From the NCBI GenBank assembly GCA_964057225.1, contig OZ059900.1, forward strand, positions 692,501 through 756,500: DNA of 64,000 bases, written 5' to 3'. Shown here piece by piece: positions 40,628 through 54,866 of this stretch. This stretch comes from Auanema rhodensis (lineage: Eukaryota; Nematoda; Chromadorea; Rhabditida; Rhabditidae). Position numbers and translations under genes: made by a program. A model generated the notes under the pieces. That model saw nothing but the letters and a program-made list of their open reading frames with translations. It did no database searches and had not been told where the DNA came from. Positions within the stretch are counted from its first letter, which is position 1, and the number at the start of each line of letters is the position of its first letter.

Positions 40628-42362
40628 CTCATATATATGATCAAAAGCATAGTTTTATTGTCTATAACAACAAAAGTCATCAATTAAACGCTAGTGATGT
40701 TTAAATACTGAATTTCGCTCAAATAGCATTACTACACTAAGTATGGTCGTTTTTATGCCTTTAACACCATATACTCACCGATTTTTGGTACAAAATCTGT
40801 AATACTCGTAAATTTTGATCATATTCGTTAAGATTTGAGAATCAAACATACAATACACAAAATCAGTCTATTTTTATGAGCTTGCACTGATATATATTCA
40901 TTTTGATCAAAAAAGGTCGAAAATAGTAAGAATTTTTGAAATTTCCGAGTTTTGAGTCTAATTTGGCTAAATCGCTCATATATAAGATCAGAAGCATAGT
41001 TTTATTGTCTATGACAACAAAAATCATCAATTAAACGCTAGTGATGTTTAAATACTGATTTTCGCTCAAATAGCATTACTACACTAAGTATGGTCGTTTT
41101 TATGCCTTTAACACCATATACTCACCGATTTTTGGTACAAAATCTGTAATACTCGTAAAATTTGATCATATTTGTTAAGATTTGAGAATCAAACACACAA
41201 TACACAAAATCAGTCTATTTTTATGAGTTTACACTGATATATATTCATTTTCATCAAAAAAGGTCGAAAATAGAAAGAATTTTTGAAATTTCCGAGTTTT
41301 GAGTCCAATTTGGCTAAATCGCTCATATATATGATCAAAAGCATAGTTTTATTGTCTATAACAACAAAAGTCATCAATTAAACGCTAGTGATGTTTAAAT
41401 ACTGATTTTCGCTCAAGTAGCATTACTACACTAAGTATGGTCGTTTTTATGCCTTTAACACCATATACTCACCGATTTTTGGTACAAAATCTGTAATACT
41501 CGTAAATTTCGATCATATTCGTTAAGATTCGAGAATCAAACACACAATACACGAAATAAGTTTATTTTTACGAGTTTGCACTGATATTTATTCATTTTGA
41601 TCAAAAAAGGTCGAAAATAGAAAGAATTTTTGAATTTTCCGAGTTTTGAGTCGAATTGGGCTAAATCGCTCATATATAAGATCAGAAGCATAGTTTTATT
41701 GTCTATGACAACAAAAATCATCAATTAAACGCTAGTGATGTTTAAATACTGATTTTCGCTCAAATAGCATTACTACACTAAGTATGGTCGTTTTTATGCC
41801 TTTAACACCATATACTCACCGAGTTTTGGTACAAAATCTGTAATACTCGTAAATTTTTATCATATTTGTTAAGATTTGAAAATCAAACACACAATAAACA
41901 AAATCAGTCTATTTTTATGAGTTTGCACTGATATATATTCATTTTGATCAAAAAAGGTCGAAAATAGAAAGAATTTTTGAATTTTCCGAGTTTTGAGTCC
42001 AATTGGGCTAAATCGCTCATATATATAATCAAAAGCATAGTTTTACTGTCTATGATAACAAAAGTCATCAATTAAACGCTAGTGATGTTTAAATACTGAT
42101 TTTCGCTCAAATAGCATTACTACACTAAGTATGGTCGTTTTTATGCCTTTAACACCATATACTCACCGATTTTTGGTACAAAATCTGTGATACTCGTAAA
42201 TTTTGATCATATTCGGTGAGATTCGAGAATCAAACACACAATACACGAAATAAGTCTATTTTTACGAGTTTGCACTGATATTTATTCATTTTGATCAAAA
42301 AAGGTCGAAAATAGAAAGAATTTTTGAAATTTCCGAGTTTTGAGTCTAATTTGGCTAAATCG
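40628..42362. repeat. Five class B monomers
   Basis: Unit starts: 40628, 40975, 41322, 41669, 42016, all B. The units resemble the B run at 13542-15276. An AATAGTAAGAA change near 40925 and a TTTTATCATATTTG near 41855 are small private or rare variants. Confidence 0.83.
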
Positions 42363-44100
42363 CTCATATATATGATCAAACGCATAGTTTCACTGTCTAT
42401 GATAACAAAAGTCTTCAAATATACACTAGTAATGATTAAATCACTGAATTTCACTCAAAGAGCTTTACTACACTAAGTATGGTCGTTTTTATGCCTTTAA
42501 CACCATATACTCACCGATTTTTGGTACAAAATCTGTAATACTCGTAAATTTTGATCATATCCGTTAAGATTCGAGAATCAAACACACAATACACGAAATA
42601 AGTTTATTTTTACGAGTTTGCACTGATATTTATTCATTTTGATCAAAAAAGGTCGAAAATAGAAAGAATTTTTGAATTTTCCGAGTTTTGAGTCCAATTG
42701 GGCTAAATCGCTCATATATATGATCAAAAGCATAGTTTCACTGTCTATGATAACAAAAGTCTTCAAATATACACTAGTAATGATTAAATCACTGAATTTC
42801 ACTCAAAGAGCTTTACTACACTAAGTATGGTCGTTTTTATGCCATTAACACCATATACTCACCGATTTTTGGTACAAAATCTGTAATACTCGTAAATTTT
42901 GATCATATCCGTTAAGATTCGAGAATCAAACACACAATACACGAAATAAGTTTATTTTTACGAGTTTGCACTGATATTTATTCATTTTGATCAAAAAAGG
43001 TCGAAAATAGAAAGAATTTTTGAATTTTCCGAGTTTTGAGTCCAATTGGGCTAAATCGCTCATATATATGATCAAAAGCATAGTTTCACTGTCTATGATA
43101 ACAAAAGTCTTCAAATATAAACTAGTAATGATTAAATCACTGAATTTCACTCAAATAGCATTACTACACTAAGTATGGTCGTTTTTATGCCTTTAACACC
43201 ATATACTCACCGAGTTTTGGTACAAAATCTGTAATACTTGTAAATTTTGATCATATTCGTTAAGATTTGAGAATCAAACACATAATACACGAAATAAGTC
43301 TTTTTTTACAAGTTTGCACTGATATTTATTCATTTTGATCAAAAAAGGTCGAAAATAGAAAGAATTTTTGAAATTTCCGAGTTTTGAGTCCAATTTGGCT
43401 AAATCGCTCATATATATGATCAAAAGCATAGTTCTATTGTCTATAACAACAAAAGTCTTTAATTAAACGCTAGTGATGTTTTAATACTGAATTTCGCTCA
43501 AATAGCATTACTACACTAAGTATGGTCGTTTTTATGCCTTTAACACCATATACTCACCGATTTTTGGTACAAAATCTGTAATACTTGTAAATTTTGATCA
43601 TATTCGTTAAGATTCGAAAATCAAACACACAATACACGAAATAAGTTTATTTTTACAAGTTTGCACTGATATTTATTCATTTTGATCAAAAAAGGTCGAA
43701 AATAGAAAGAATTTTTGAAATTTCCGAGTTTTGAGTCTAATTTGGCTAAATCGCTCATATATATGATCAAAAGCATAGTTTTATTGTCTATAACAACAAA
43801 AGTCATCAATTAAACGCTAGTGATGTTTAAATACTGAATTTCGCTCAAATAGCATTACTACACTAAGTATGGTCGTTTTTATGCCTTTAACACCATATAC
43901 TCACCGATTTTTGGTACAAAATCTGTAATACTCGTAAATTTTGATCATATTCGTTAAGATTTGAGAATCAAACATACAATACACAAAATCAGTCTATTTT
44001 TATGAGCTTGCACTGATATATATTCATTTTGATCAAAAAAGGTCGAAAATAGAAAGAATTTTTGAAATTTCCGAGTTTTGAGTCTAATTTGGCTAAATCG
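42363..44100. repeat. Five monomers (A' A' A' B B)
   Basis: Unit starts: 42363 A' (AAACGC), 42711 A', 43059 A', 43407 B (AGTTCTATTG), 43754 B. The A' triplet is another copy of those at 35764 and 37155, with GCCATTAACACC at 42843. The B units match 33682-34375. Confidence 0.85.
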
Positions 44101-46182
44101 CTCATATATAAGATCAGAAGCATAGTTTTATTGTCTATGACAACAAAAATCATCAATTAAACGCTAGTGATATTTAAATACTGATTTTCGCTCAAATAGC
44201 ATTACTACACTAAGTATGGTCGTTTTTATGCCTTTAACACCATATACTCACCGATTTTTGGTACAAAATCTGTAATACTCGTAAATTTTGATCATATTCG
44301 TTAAGATTTGAAAATCAAACACACAATAAACAAAATCAGTCTATTTTTATGAGTTTGCACTGATATATATTCATTTTGATCATAAAAGGTCGAAAATAGA
44401 AAGAATTTTTGAATTTTCCGAGTTTTGAGTCCAATTGGGCTAAATCGCTCATATATATAATCAAAAGCATAGTTTTACTGTCTATGATAACAAAAGTCAT
44501 CAATTAAACGGTAGTGATGTTTAAATACTTATTTTCGCTCAAATAGCATTACTACACTAAGTATGGTCGTTTTTATGCCTTTAACACCATATACTCACCG
44601 ATTTTTGGTACAAAATCTGTAATACTCGTAAATTTTGATCATATTCGTTAAGATTTGAAAATCAAACACACAATAAACAAAATCAGTCTATTTTTATGAG
44701 TTTGCACTGATATATATTCATTTTGATCAAAAAAGGTCGAAAATAGAAAGAATTTTTGAATTTTCCGAGTTTTGAGTCCAATTGGGCTAAATCGCTCATA
44801 TATATAATCAAAAGCATAGTTTTACTGTCTATGATAACAAAAGTCATCAATTAAACGCTAGTGATGTTTAAATACTGATTTTCGCTCAAATAGCATTACT
44901 ACACTAAGTATGGTCGTTTTTATGCCTTTAACACCATATACTCACCGATTTTTGGTACAAAATCTGTGATACTCGTAAATTTTGATCATATTCGGTGAGA
45001 TTCGAGAATCAAACACATAATACACAAAATCAGTCTATTTTTATGAGCTTGCACTGATATATATTCATTTTGATCAAAAAAGGTCGAAAATAGAAAGAAT
45101 TTTTGAAATTTCCGAGTTTTGAGTCTAATTTGGCTAAATCGCTCATATATAAGATCAGAAGCATAGTTTTATTGTCTATGACAACAAAAATCATCAATTA
45201 AACGCTAGTGATATTTAAATACTGATTTTCGCTCAAATAGCATTACTACACTAAGTATGGTCGTTTTTATGCCTTTAACACCATATACTCACCGATTTTT
45301 GGTACAAAATCTGTAATACTCGTAAATTTTGATCATATTCGTTAAGATTTGAAAATCAAACACACAATAAACAAAATCAGTCTATTTTTATGAGTTTGCA
45401 CTGATATATATTCATTTTGATCAAAAAAGGTCGAAAATAGAAAGAATTTTTGAATTTTCCGAGTTTTGAGTCCAATTGGGCTAAATCGCTCATATATATA
45501 ACCAAAAGCATAGTTTTACTGTCTATGATAACAAAAGTCATCAATTAAACGGTAGTGATGTTTAAATACTTATTTTCGCTCAAATAGCATTACTACACTA
45601 AGTATGGTCGTTTTTATGCCTTTAACACCATATACTCACCGATTTTTGGTACAAAATCTGTAATACTCGTAAATTTTGATCATATTCGTTAAGATTTGAA
45701 AATCAAACACACAATAAACAAAATCAGTCTATTTTTATGAGTTTGCACTGATATATATTCATTTTGATCAAAAAAGGTCGAAAATAGAAAGAATTTTTGA
45801 ATTTTCCGAGTTTTGAGTCCAATTGGGCTAAATCGCTCATATATATAATCAAAAGCATAGTTTTACTGTCTATGATAACAAAAGTCATCAATTAAACGCT
45901 AGTGATGTTTAAATACTGATTTTCGCTCAAATAGCATTACTACACTAAGTATGGTCGTTTTTATGCCTTTAACACCATATACTCACCGATTTTTGGTACA
46001 AAATCTGTGATACTCGTAAATTTTGATCATATTCGGTGAGATTCGAGAATCAAACACATAATACACAAAATAAGTCTATTTTTACAAGTTTGCACTGATA
46101 TTTATTCATTTTGATCAAAAAAGGTCGAAAATAGAAAGAATTTTTGAAATTTCCGAGTTTTGAGTCCAATTTGGCTAAATCG
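44101..46182. repeat. 3-mer tandem duplication, two copies of 1041 bp, all class B
   Basis: Unit starts: 44101, 44448, 44795 | 45142, 45489, 45836. The middle unit of each copy has AAACGGTAGTGATG and ATACTTATTTTCG, variants also seen in the units at 49307, 51391 and 57300. The third units carry a chimeric tail (TTCGGTGAG followed by CACATAATACACAAAA). Private changes: GATCATAAAAGG near 44382, ATAACCAAAAGC near 45497. Confidence 0.87.
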
Positions 46183-48265
46183 CTCATATATATGATCAAA
46201 AGCATAGTTTTATTGTCTATAAAAACAAAAGTCATCAATTAAACGCTAGTGATGTTTAAATACTGAATTTCGCTCAAATAGCATTACTACACTAAGTATG
46301 GTCGTTTTTATGCCTTTAACACCATATACTCACCGATTTTTGGTACAAAATCTGTAATACTCGTAAATTTTGATCATATTCGTTAAGATTTGAGAATCGA
46401 ACATACAATACACAAAATCAGTCTATTTTTATGAGCTTGCACTGATATATTCATTTTGATCAAAAAAGGTCGAAAATAGAAAGAATTTTTGAAATTTCCG
46501 AGTTTTGAGTCTAATTTGGCTAAATCGCTCATATATAAGATCAGAAGCATAGTTTTATTGTCTATGACAACAAAAATCATCAATTAAACGCTAGTGATGT
46601 TTAAATACTGATTTTCGCTCAAATAGCATTACTACACTAAGTATGGTCGTTTTTATGCCTTTAACACCATATACTCACCGATTTTTGGTACAAAATCTGT
46701 AATACTCGTAAATTTTGATCATATTCGTTAAGATTTGAAAATCAAACACACAATAAACAAAATCAGTCTATTTTTATGAGTTTGCACTGATATATATTCA
46801 TTTTGATCAAAAAAGGTCGAAAATAGAAAGAATTTTTGAATTTTCCGAGTTTTGAGTCCAATTGGGCTAAATCGCTCATATATATAATCAAAAGCATAGT
46901 TTTACTGTCTATGATAACAAAAGTTATCAATTAAACGCTAGTGATGTTTAAATACTGATTTTCGCTCAAATAGCATTACTACACTAAGTATGGTCGTTTT
47001 TATGCCTTTAACACCATATACTCACCGATTTTTGGTACAAAATCTGTGATACTCGTAAATTTTGATCATATTCGGTGAGATTCGAGAATCAAACACACAA
47101 TACACGAAATAAGTCTATTTTTACGAGTTTGCACTGATATTTATTCATTTTGATCAAAAAAGGTCGAAAATAGAAAGAATTTTTGAAATTTCCGAGTTTT
47201 GGGTCTAATTTGGCTAAATCGCTCATATATATGATCAAAAGCATAGTTTTACTGTCTATGATAACAAAAGTCTTCAAATATACACTAATAATGTGTAAAT
47301 CACTGAATTTCACTCAAATAGCTTTACTACACTAAGTATGGTCGTTTTTATGCCTTTAACACCATATACTCACCGATTTTTGGTACAAAATCTGTAATAC
47401 TCGTAAATTTCGATCATATTCGTTAAGATTCGAGAATCAAACACACAATACACGAAATAAGTTTATTTTTACGAGTTTGCACTGATATTTATTCATTTTG
47501 ATCAAAAAAGGTCGAAAATAGAAAGAATTTTTGAATTTTCCGAGTTTTGAGTCCAATTGGGCTAAATCGCTCATATATCTGATCAAAAGCATAGTTTCAC
47601 TGTCTATGATAACAAAAGTCTTCAAATATACACTAGTAATGATTAAATCACTGAATTTCACTCAAAGAGCTTTACTACACTAAGTATGGTCGTTTTTATG
47701 CCTTTAACACCATATACTCACCGATTTTTGGTACAAAATCTGTAATACTCGTAAATTTTGATCATATCCGTTAAGATTCGAGAATCAAACACACAATACA
47801 CGAAATAAGTTTATTTTTACGAGTTTGCACTGATATTTATTCATTTTGATCAAAAAAGGTCGAAAATAGAAAGAATTTTTGAATTTTCCGAGTTTTGAGT
47901 CCAATTGGGCTAAATCGCTCATATATATGATCAAAAGCATAGTTTCACTGTCTATGATAACAAAAGTCTTCAAATATACACTAGTAATGATTAAATCACT
48001 GAATTTCACTCAAATAGCATTACTACACTAAGTATGGTCGTTTTTATGCCTTTAACACCATATACTCACCGAGTTTTGGTACAAAATCTGTAATACTTGT
48101 AAATTTTGATCATATTCGTTAAGATTTGAGAATCAAACACATAATACACGAAATAAGTCTTTTTTTACAAGTTTGCACTGATATTTATTCATTTTGATCA
48201 AAAAAGGTCGAAAATAGAAAGAATTTTTGAAATTTCCGAGTTTTGAGTCCAATTTGGCTAAATCG
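46183..48265. repeat. Six monomers (B B B A A' A')
   Basis: Unit starts: 46183 B, 46528 B, 46875 B, 47222 A, 47570 A', 47918 A'. The first unit is only 345 bp because CTGATATATATTC has lost two bases near 46445. Private changes include TATAAAAACAAAAG near 46220, TTTTGGGTCTAA near 47200 and ATATATCTGATC near 47575. Confidence 0.85.
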
Positions 48266-50349
48266 CTCATATATATGATCAAAAGCATAGTTCTATTGTC
48301 TATAACAACAAAAGTCTTTAATTAAACGCTAGTGATGTTTTAATACTGAATTTCGCTCAAATAGCATTACTACACTAAGTATGGTCGTTTTTATGCCTTT
48401 AACACCATATACTCACCGATTTTTGGTACAAAATCTGTAATACTTGTAAATTTTGATCATATTCGTTAAGATTCGAAAATCAAACACACAATACACGAAA
48501 TAAGTTTATTTTTACAAGTTTGCACTGATATTTATTCATTTTGATCAAAAAAGGTCGAAAATAGAAAGAATTTTTGAAATTTCCGAGTTTTGAGTCTAAT
48601 TTGGCTAAATCGCTCATATATATGATCAAAAGCATAGTTTTATTGTCTATAACAACAAAAGTCATCAATTAAACGCTAGTGATGTTTAAATACTGAATTT
48701 CGCTCAAATAGCATTACTACACTAAGTATGGTCGTTTTTATGCCTTTAACACCATATACTCACCGATTTTTGGTACAAAATCTGTAATACTCGTAAATTT
48801 TGATCATATTCGTTAAGATTTGAGAATCAAACATACAATACACAAAATCAGTCTATTTTTATGAGCTTGCACTGATATATATTCATTTTGATCAAAAAAG
48901 GTCGAAAATAGAAAGAATTTTTGAAATTTCCGAGTTTTGAGTCTAATTTGGCTAAATCGCTCATATATAAGATCAGAAGCATAGTTTTATTGTCTATGAA
49001 AACAAAAATCATCAATTAAACGCTAGTGATATTTAAATACTGATTTTCGCTCAAATAGCATTACTACACTAAGTATGGTCGTTTTTATGCCTTTAACACC
49101 ATATACTCACCGATTTTTGGTACAAAATCTGTAATACTCGTAAATTTTGATCATATTCGTTAAGATTTGAAAATCAAACACACAATAAACAAAATCAGTC
49201 TATTTTTATGAGTTTGCACTGATATATATTCATTTTGATCAAAAAAGGTCGAAAATAGAAAGAATTTTTGAATTTTCCGAGTTTTGAGTCCAATTGGGCT
49301 AAATCGCTCATATATATAATCAAAAGCATAGTTTTACTGTCTATGATAACAAAAGTCATCAATTAAACGGTAGTGATGTTTAAATACTTATTTTCGCTCA
49401 AATAGCATTACTACACTAAGTATGGTCGTTTTTATGCCTTTAACACCATATACTCACCGATTTTTGGTACAAAATCTGTGATACTCGTAAATTTTGATCA
49501 TATTCGGTGAGATTCGAGAATCAAACACACAATACACGAAATAAGTTTATTTTGACGAGTTTGCACTGATATTTATTCATTTTGATCAAAAAAGGTCGAA
49601 AATAGAAAGAATTTTTGAATTTTCCGAGTTTTGAGTCCAATTGGGCTAAATCGCTCATATATATGATCAAAAGCATAGTTTTACTGTCTATGATAACAAA
49701 AGTCTTCAAATATACACTAATAATGATTAAATCACTGAATTTCACTCAAATAGCATTACTACACTAAGTATGGTCGTTTTTATGCCTTTAACACCATATA
49801 CTCACCGATTTTTGGTACAAAATCTGTAATACTCGTAAATTTCGATCATATTCGTTAAGATTTGAGAATCAAACACACAATACACGAAATAAGTTTATTT
49901 TTACGAGTTTGCACTGATATTTATTCATTTTGATCAAAAAAGGTCGAAAATAGAAAGAATTTTTGAATTTTCCGAGTTTTGAGTCCAATTGGGCTAAATC
50001 GCTCATATATATGATCAAAAGCATAGTTTCACTGTCTATGATAACAAAAGTCTTCAAATATACACTAGTAATGATTAAATCACTGAATTTCACTCAAATA
50101 GCATTACTACACTAAGTATGGTCGTTTTTATGCCTTTAACACCATATACTCACCGAGTTTTGGTACAAAATCTGTAATACTTGTAAATTTTGATCATATT
50201 CGTTAAGATTTGAGAATCAAACACATAATACACGAAATAAGTCTTTTTTTACAAGTTTGCACTGATATTTATTCATTTTGATCAAAAAAGGTCGAAAATA
50301 GAAAGAATTTTTGAAATTTCCGAGTTTTGAGTCCAATTTGGCTAAATCG
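48266..50349. repeat. 6-mer tandem higher-order repeat, copy 1 (2084 bp)
   Basis: Unit starts: 48266 B (AGTTCTATTG), 48613 B, 48960 B, 49307 B (CGGTAG), 49654 A, 50002 A'. The next 2084 bp repeats all six units in order and shares the rare TTTATTTTGACGAG (near 49548). The last unit carries the T7 marker. Confidence 0.9.
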
Positions 50350-52433
50350 CTCATATATATGATCAAAAGCATAGTTCTATTGTCTATAACAACAAAAGTC
50401 TTTAATTAAACGCTAGTGATGTTTTAATACTGAATTTCGCTCAAATAGCATTACTACACTAAGTATGGTCGTTTTTATGCCTTTAACACCATATACTCAC
50501 CGATTTTTGGTACAAAATCTGTAATACTTGTAAATTTTGATCATATTCGTTAAGATTCGAAAATCAAACACACAATACACGAAATAAGTTTATTTTTACA
50601 AGTTTGCACTGATATTTATTCATTTTGATCAAAAAAGGTCGAAAATAGAAAGAATTTTTGAAATTTCCGAGTTTTGAGTCTAATTTGGCTAAATCGCTCA
50701 TATATATGATCAAAAGCATAGTTTTATTGTCTATAACAACAAAAGTCATCAATTAAACGCTAGTGATGTTTAAATACTGAATTTCGCTCAAATAGCATTA
50801 CTACACTAAGTATGGTCGTTTTTATGCCTTTAACACCATATACTCACCGATTTTTGGTACAAAATCTGTAATACTCGTAAATTTTGATCATATTCGTTAA
50901 GATTTGAGAATCAAACATACAATACACAAAATCAGTCTATTTTTATGAGCTTGCACTGATATATATTCATTTTGATCAAAAAAGGTCGAAAATAGAAAGA
51001 ATTTTTGAATATTCCGAGTTTTGAGTCTAATTTGGCTAAATCGCTCATATATAAGATCAGAAGCATAGTTTTATTGTCTATGACAACAAAAATCATCAAT
51101 TAAACGCTAGTGATATTTAAATACTGATTTTCGCTCAAATAGCATTACTACACTAAGTATGGTCGTTTTTATGCCTTTAACACCATATACTCACCGATTT
51201 TTGGTACAAAATCTGTAATACTCGTAAATTTTGATCATATTCGTTAAGATTTGAAAATCAAACACACAATAAACAAAATCAGTCTATTTTTATGAGTTTG
51301 CACTGATATATATTCATTTTGATCAAAAAAGGTCGAAAATAGAAAGAATTTTTGAATTTTCCGAGTTTTGAGTCCAATTGGGCTAAATCGCTCATATATA
51401 TAATCAAAAGCATAGTTTTACTGTCTATGATAACAAAAGTCATCAATTAAACGGTAGTGATGTTTAAATACTTATTTTCGCTCAAATAGCATTACTACAC
51501 TAAGTATGGTCGTTTTTATGCCTTTAACACCATATACTCACCGATTTTTGGTACAAAATCTGTGATACTCGTAAATTTTGATCATATTCGGTGAGATTCG
51601 AGAATCAAACACACAATACACGAAATAAGTTTATTTTGACGAGTTTGCACTGATATTTATTCATTTTGATCAAAAAAGGTCGAAAATAGAAAGAATTTTT
51701 GAATTTTCCGAGTTTTGAGTCCAATTGGGCTAAATCGCTCATATATATGATCAAAAGCATAGTTTTACTGTCTATGATAACAAAAGTCTTCAAATATACA
51801 CTAATAATGATTAAATCACTGAATTTCACTCAAATAGCATTACTACACTAAGTATGGTCGTTTTTATGCCTTTAACACCATATACTCACCGATTTTTGGT
51901 ACAAAATCTGTAATACTCGTAAATTTCGATCATATTCGTTAAGATTTGAGAATCAAACACACAATACACGAAATAAGTTTATTTTTACGAGTTTGCACTG
52001 ATATTTATTCATTTTGATCAAAAAAGGTCGAAAATAGAAAGAATTTTTGAATTTTCCGAGTTTTGAGTCCAATTGGGCTAAATCGCTCATATATATGATC
52101 AAAAGCATAGTTTCACTGTCTATGATAACAAAAGTCTTCAAATATACACTAGTAATGATTAAATCACTGAATTTCACTCAAATAGCATTACTACACTAAG
52201 TATGGTCGTTTTTATGCCTTTAACACCATATACTCACCGAGTTTTGGTACAAAATCTGTAATACTTGTAAATTTTTATCATATTCGTTAAGATTTGAGAA
52301 TCAAACACATAATACACGAAATAAGTCTTTTTTTACAAGTTTGCACTGATATTTATTCATTTTGATCAAAAAAGGTCGAAAATAGAAAGAATTTTTGAAA
52401 TTTCCGAGTTTTGAGTCCAATTTGGCTAAATCG
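50350..52433. repeat. 6-mer tandem higher-order repeat, copy 2 (2084 bp)
   Basis: Unit starts: 50350 B, 50697 B, 51044 B, 51391 B (CGGTAG), 51738 A, 52086 A'. Nearly the same as copy 1, with isolated differences such as GAATATTCCG near 51007 and TTTTTATCATATTCG near 52272. The high likeness implies a recent duplication. Confidence 0.9.
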
Positions 52434-54866
52434 CTCATATATATGATCAAAAGCATAGTTCTGTTGTCTATAACAACAAAAGTCTTTAATTAAACTCTAG
52501 TGATGTTTTAATACTGAATTTCGCTCAAATAGCATTACTACACTAAGTATGGTCGTTTTTATGCCTTTAACACCATATACTCACCGATTTTTGGTACAAA
52601 ATCTGTAACACTTGTAAATTTTGATCATATTCGTTAAGATTCGAAAATCAAACACACAATACACGAAATAAGTTTATTTTTACAAGTTTGCACTGATATT
52701 TATTCATTTTGATCAAAAAAGGTCGAAAATAGAAAGAATTTTTGAAATTTCCGAGTTTTGAGTCTAATTTGGCTAAATCGCTCATATATATGATCAAAAG
52801 CATAGTTTTATTGTCTATAACAACGAAAGTCATCAATTAAACGCTAGTGATGTTTAAATACTGAATTTCGCTCAAATAGCATTACTACACTAAGTATGGT
52901 CGTTTTTATGCCTTTAACACCATATACTCACCGATTTTTGGTACAAAATCTGTAATACTCGTAAATTTTGATCATATTCGTTAAGATTTGAAAATCAAAC
53001 ACACAATAAACAAAATCAGTCTATTTTTATGAGTTTGCACTGATATATATTCATTTTGATCAAAAAAGGTCGAAAATAGAAAGAATTTTTGAATTTTCCG
53101 AGTTTTGAGTCCAATTGGGCTAAATCGCTCATATATATAATCAAAAGCATAGTTTTACTGTCTATGATAACAAAAGTCATCAATTAAACGCTAGTGATGT
53201 TTAAATACTGATTTTCGCTCAAATAGCATTACTACACTAAGTATGGTCGTTTTTATGCCTTTAACACCATATACTCACCGATTTTTGGTACAAAATCTGT
53301 GATACTCGTAAATTTTGATCATATTCGGTGAGATTCGAGAATCGAACACACAATACACGAAATAAGTCTATTTTTACGAGTTTGCACTGATATTTATTCA
53401 TTTTGATCAAAAAAGGTCGAAAATAGAAAGAATTTTTGAAATTTCCGAGTTTTGAGTCTAATTTGGCTAAATCGCTCATATATATGATCAAAAGCATAGT
53501 TTTACTGTCTATGATAACAAAAGTCTTCAAATATACACTAATAATGATTAAATCACTGAATTTCACTCAAATAGCATTACTACACTAAGTATGGTCGTTT
53601 TTATGCCTTTAACACCATATACTCACCGATTTTTGGTACAAAATCTGTGATACTCGTAAATTTTGATCATATTCGGTGAGATTCGAGAATCGAACACACA
53701 ATACACGAAATAAGTCTATTTTTACGAGTTTGCACTGATATTTATTCATTTTGATCAAAAAAGGTCGAAAATAGAAAGAATTTTTGAAATTTCCGAGTTT
53801 TGAGTCTAATTTGGCTAAATCGCTCATATATATGATCAAAAGCATAGTTTTACTGTCTATGATAACAAAAGTCTTCAAATATACACTAATAATGTGTAAA
53901 TCACTGAATTTCACTCAAATAGCTTTACTACACTAAGTATGGTCGTTTTTATGCCTTTAACACCATATACTCACCGATTTTTGGTACAAAATCTGTAATA
54001 CTCGTAAATTTTGATCATATTCGTTAAGATTCGAGAATCAAACACACAATACACGAAATAAGTTTATTTTCACGAGTTTGCACTGATATTTATTCATTTT
54101 GATCAAAAAAGGTCGAAAATAGAAAGAATTTTTGAATTTTGCGAGTTTTGAGTCCAATTGGGCTAAATCGCTCATATATATGATCAAAAGCATAGTTTCA
54201 CTGTCTATGATAACAAAAGTCTTCAAATATACACTAGTAATGATTAAATCACTGAATTTCACTCAAATAGCTTTACTACACTAAGTATGGCCGTTTTTAT
54301 GCCTTTAACACCATATACTCACCGATTTTTGGTACAAAATCTGTAATACTCGTAAATTTTGATCATATCCGTTAAGATTCGAGAATCAAACACACAATAC
54401 ACGAAATAAGTTTATTTTTACGAGTTTGCACTGATATTTATTCATTTTGATCGAAAAAGGTCGAAAATAGAAAGAATTTTTGAATTTTCCGAGTTTTGAG
54501 TCCAATTGGGCTAAATCGCTCATATATATGATCAAAAGCATAGTTTCACTGTCTATGATAACAAAAGTCTTCAAATATACACTAGTAATGATTAAATCAC
54601 TGAATTTCACTCAAATAGCATTACTACACTAAGTATGGTCGTTTTTATGCCTTTAACACCATATACTCACCGAGTTTTGGTACAAAATCTGTAATACTTG
54701 TAAATTTTGATCATATTCGTTAAGATTTGAGAATCAAACACATAATACACGAAATAAGTCTTTTTTTACAAGTTTGCACTGATATTTATTCATTTTGATC
54801 AAAAAAGGTCGAAAATAGAAAGAATTTTTGAAATTTCCGAGTTTTGAGTCCAATTTGGCTAAATCG
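52434..54866. repeat. Seven monomers, diverged continuation of the 6-mer (B B B A A A' A')
   Basis: Unit starts: 52434 B, 52781 B, 53128 B, 53475 A, 53823 A, 54171 A', 54519 A'. It starts like the 6-mer, but the CGGTAG unit is absent and A units are added. Two successive tails share GAATCGAACACAC (near 53339 and 53687), a local single-monomer duplication. TATGGCCG at about 54287 is the likely ancestor of the form at 57067 and 58459. Confidence 0.85.
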
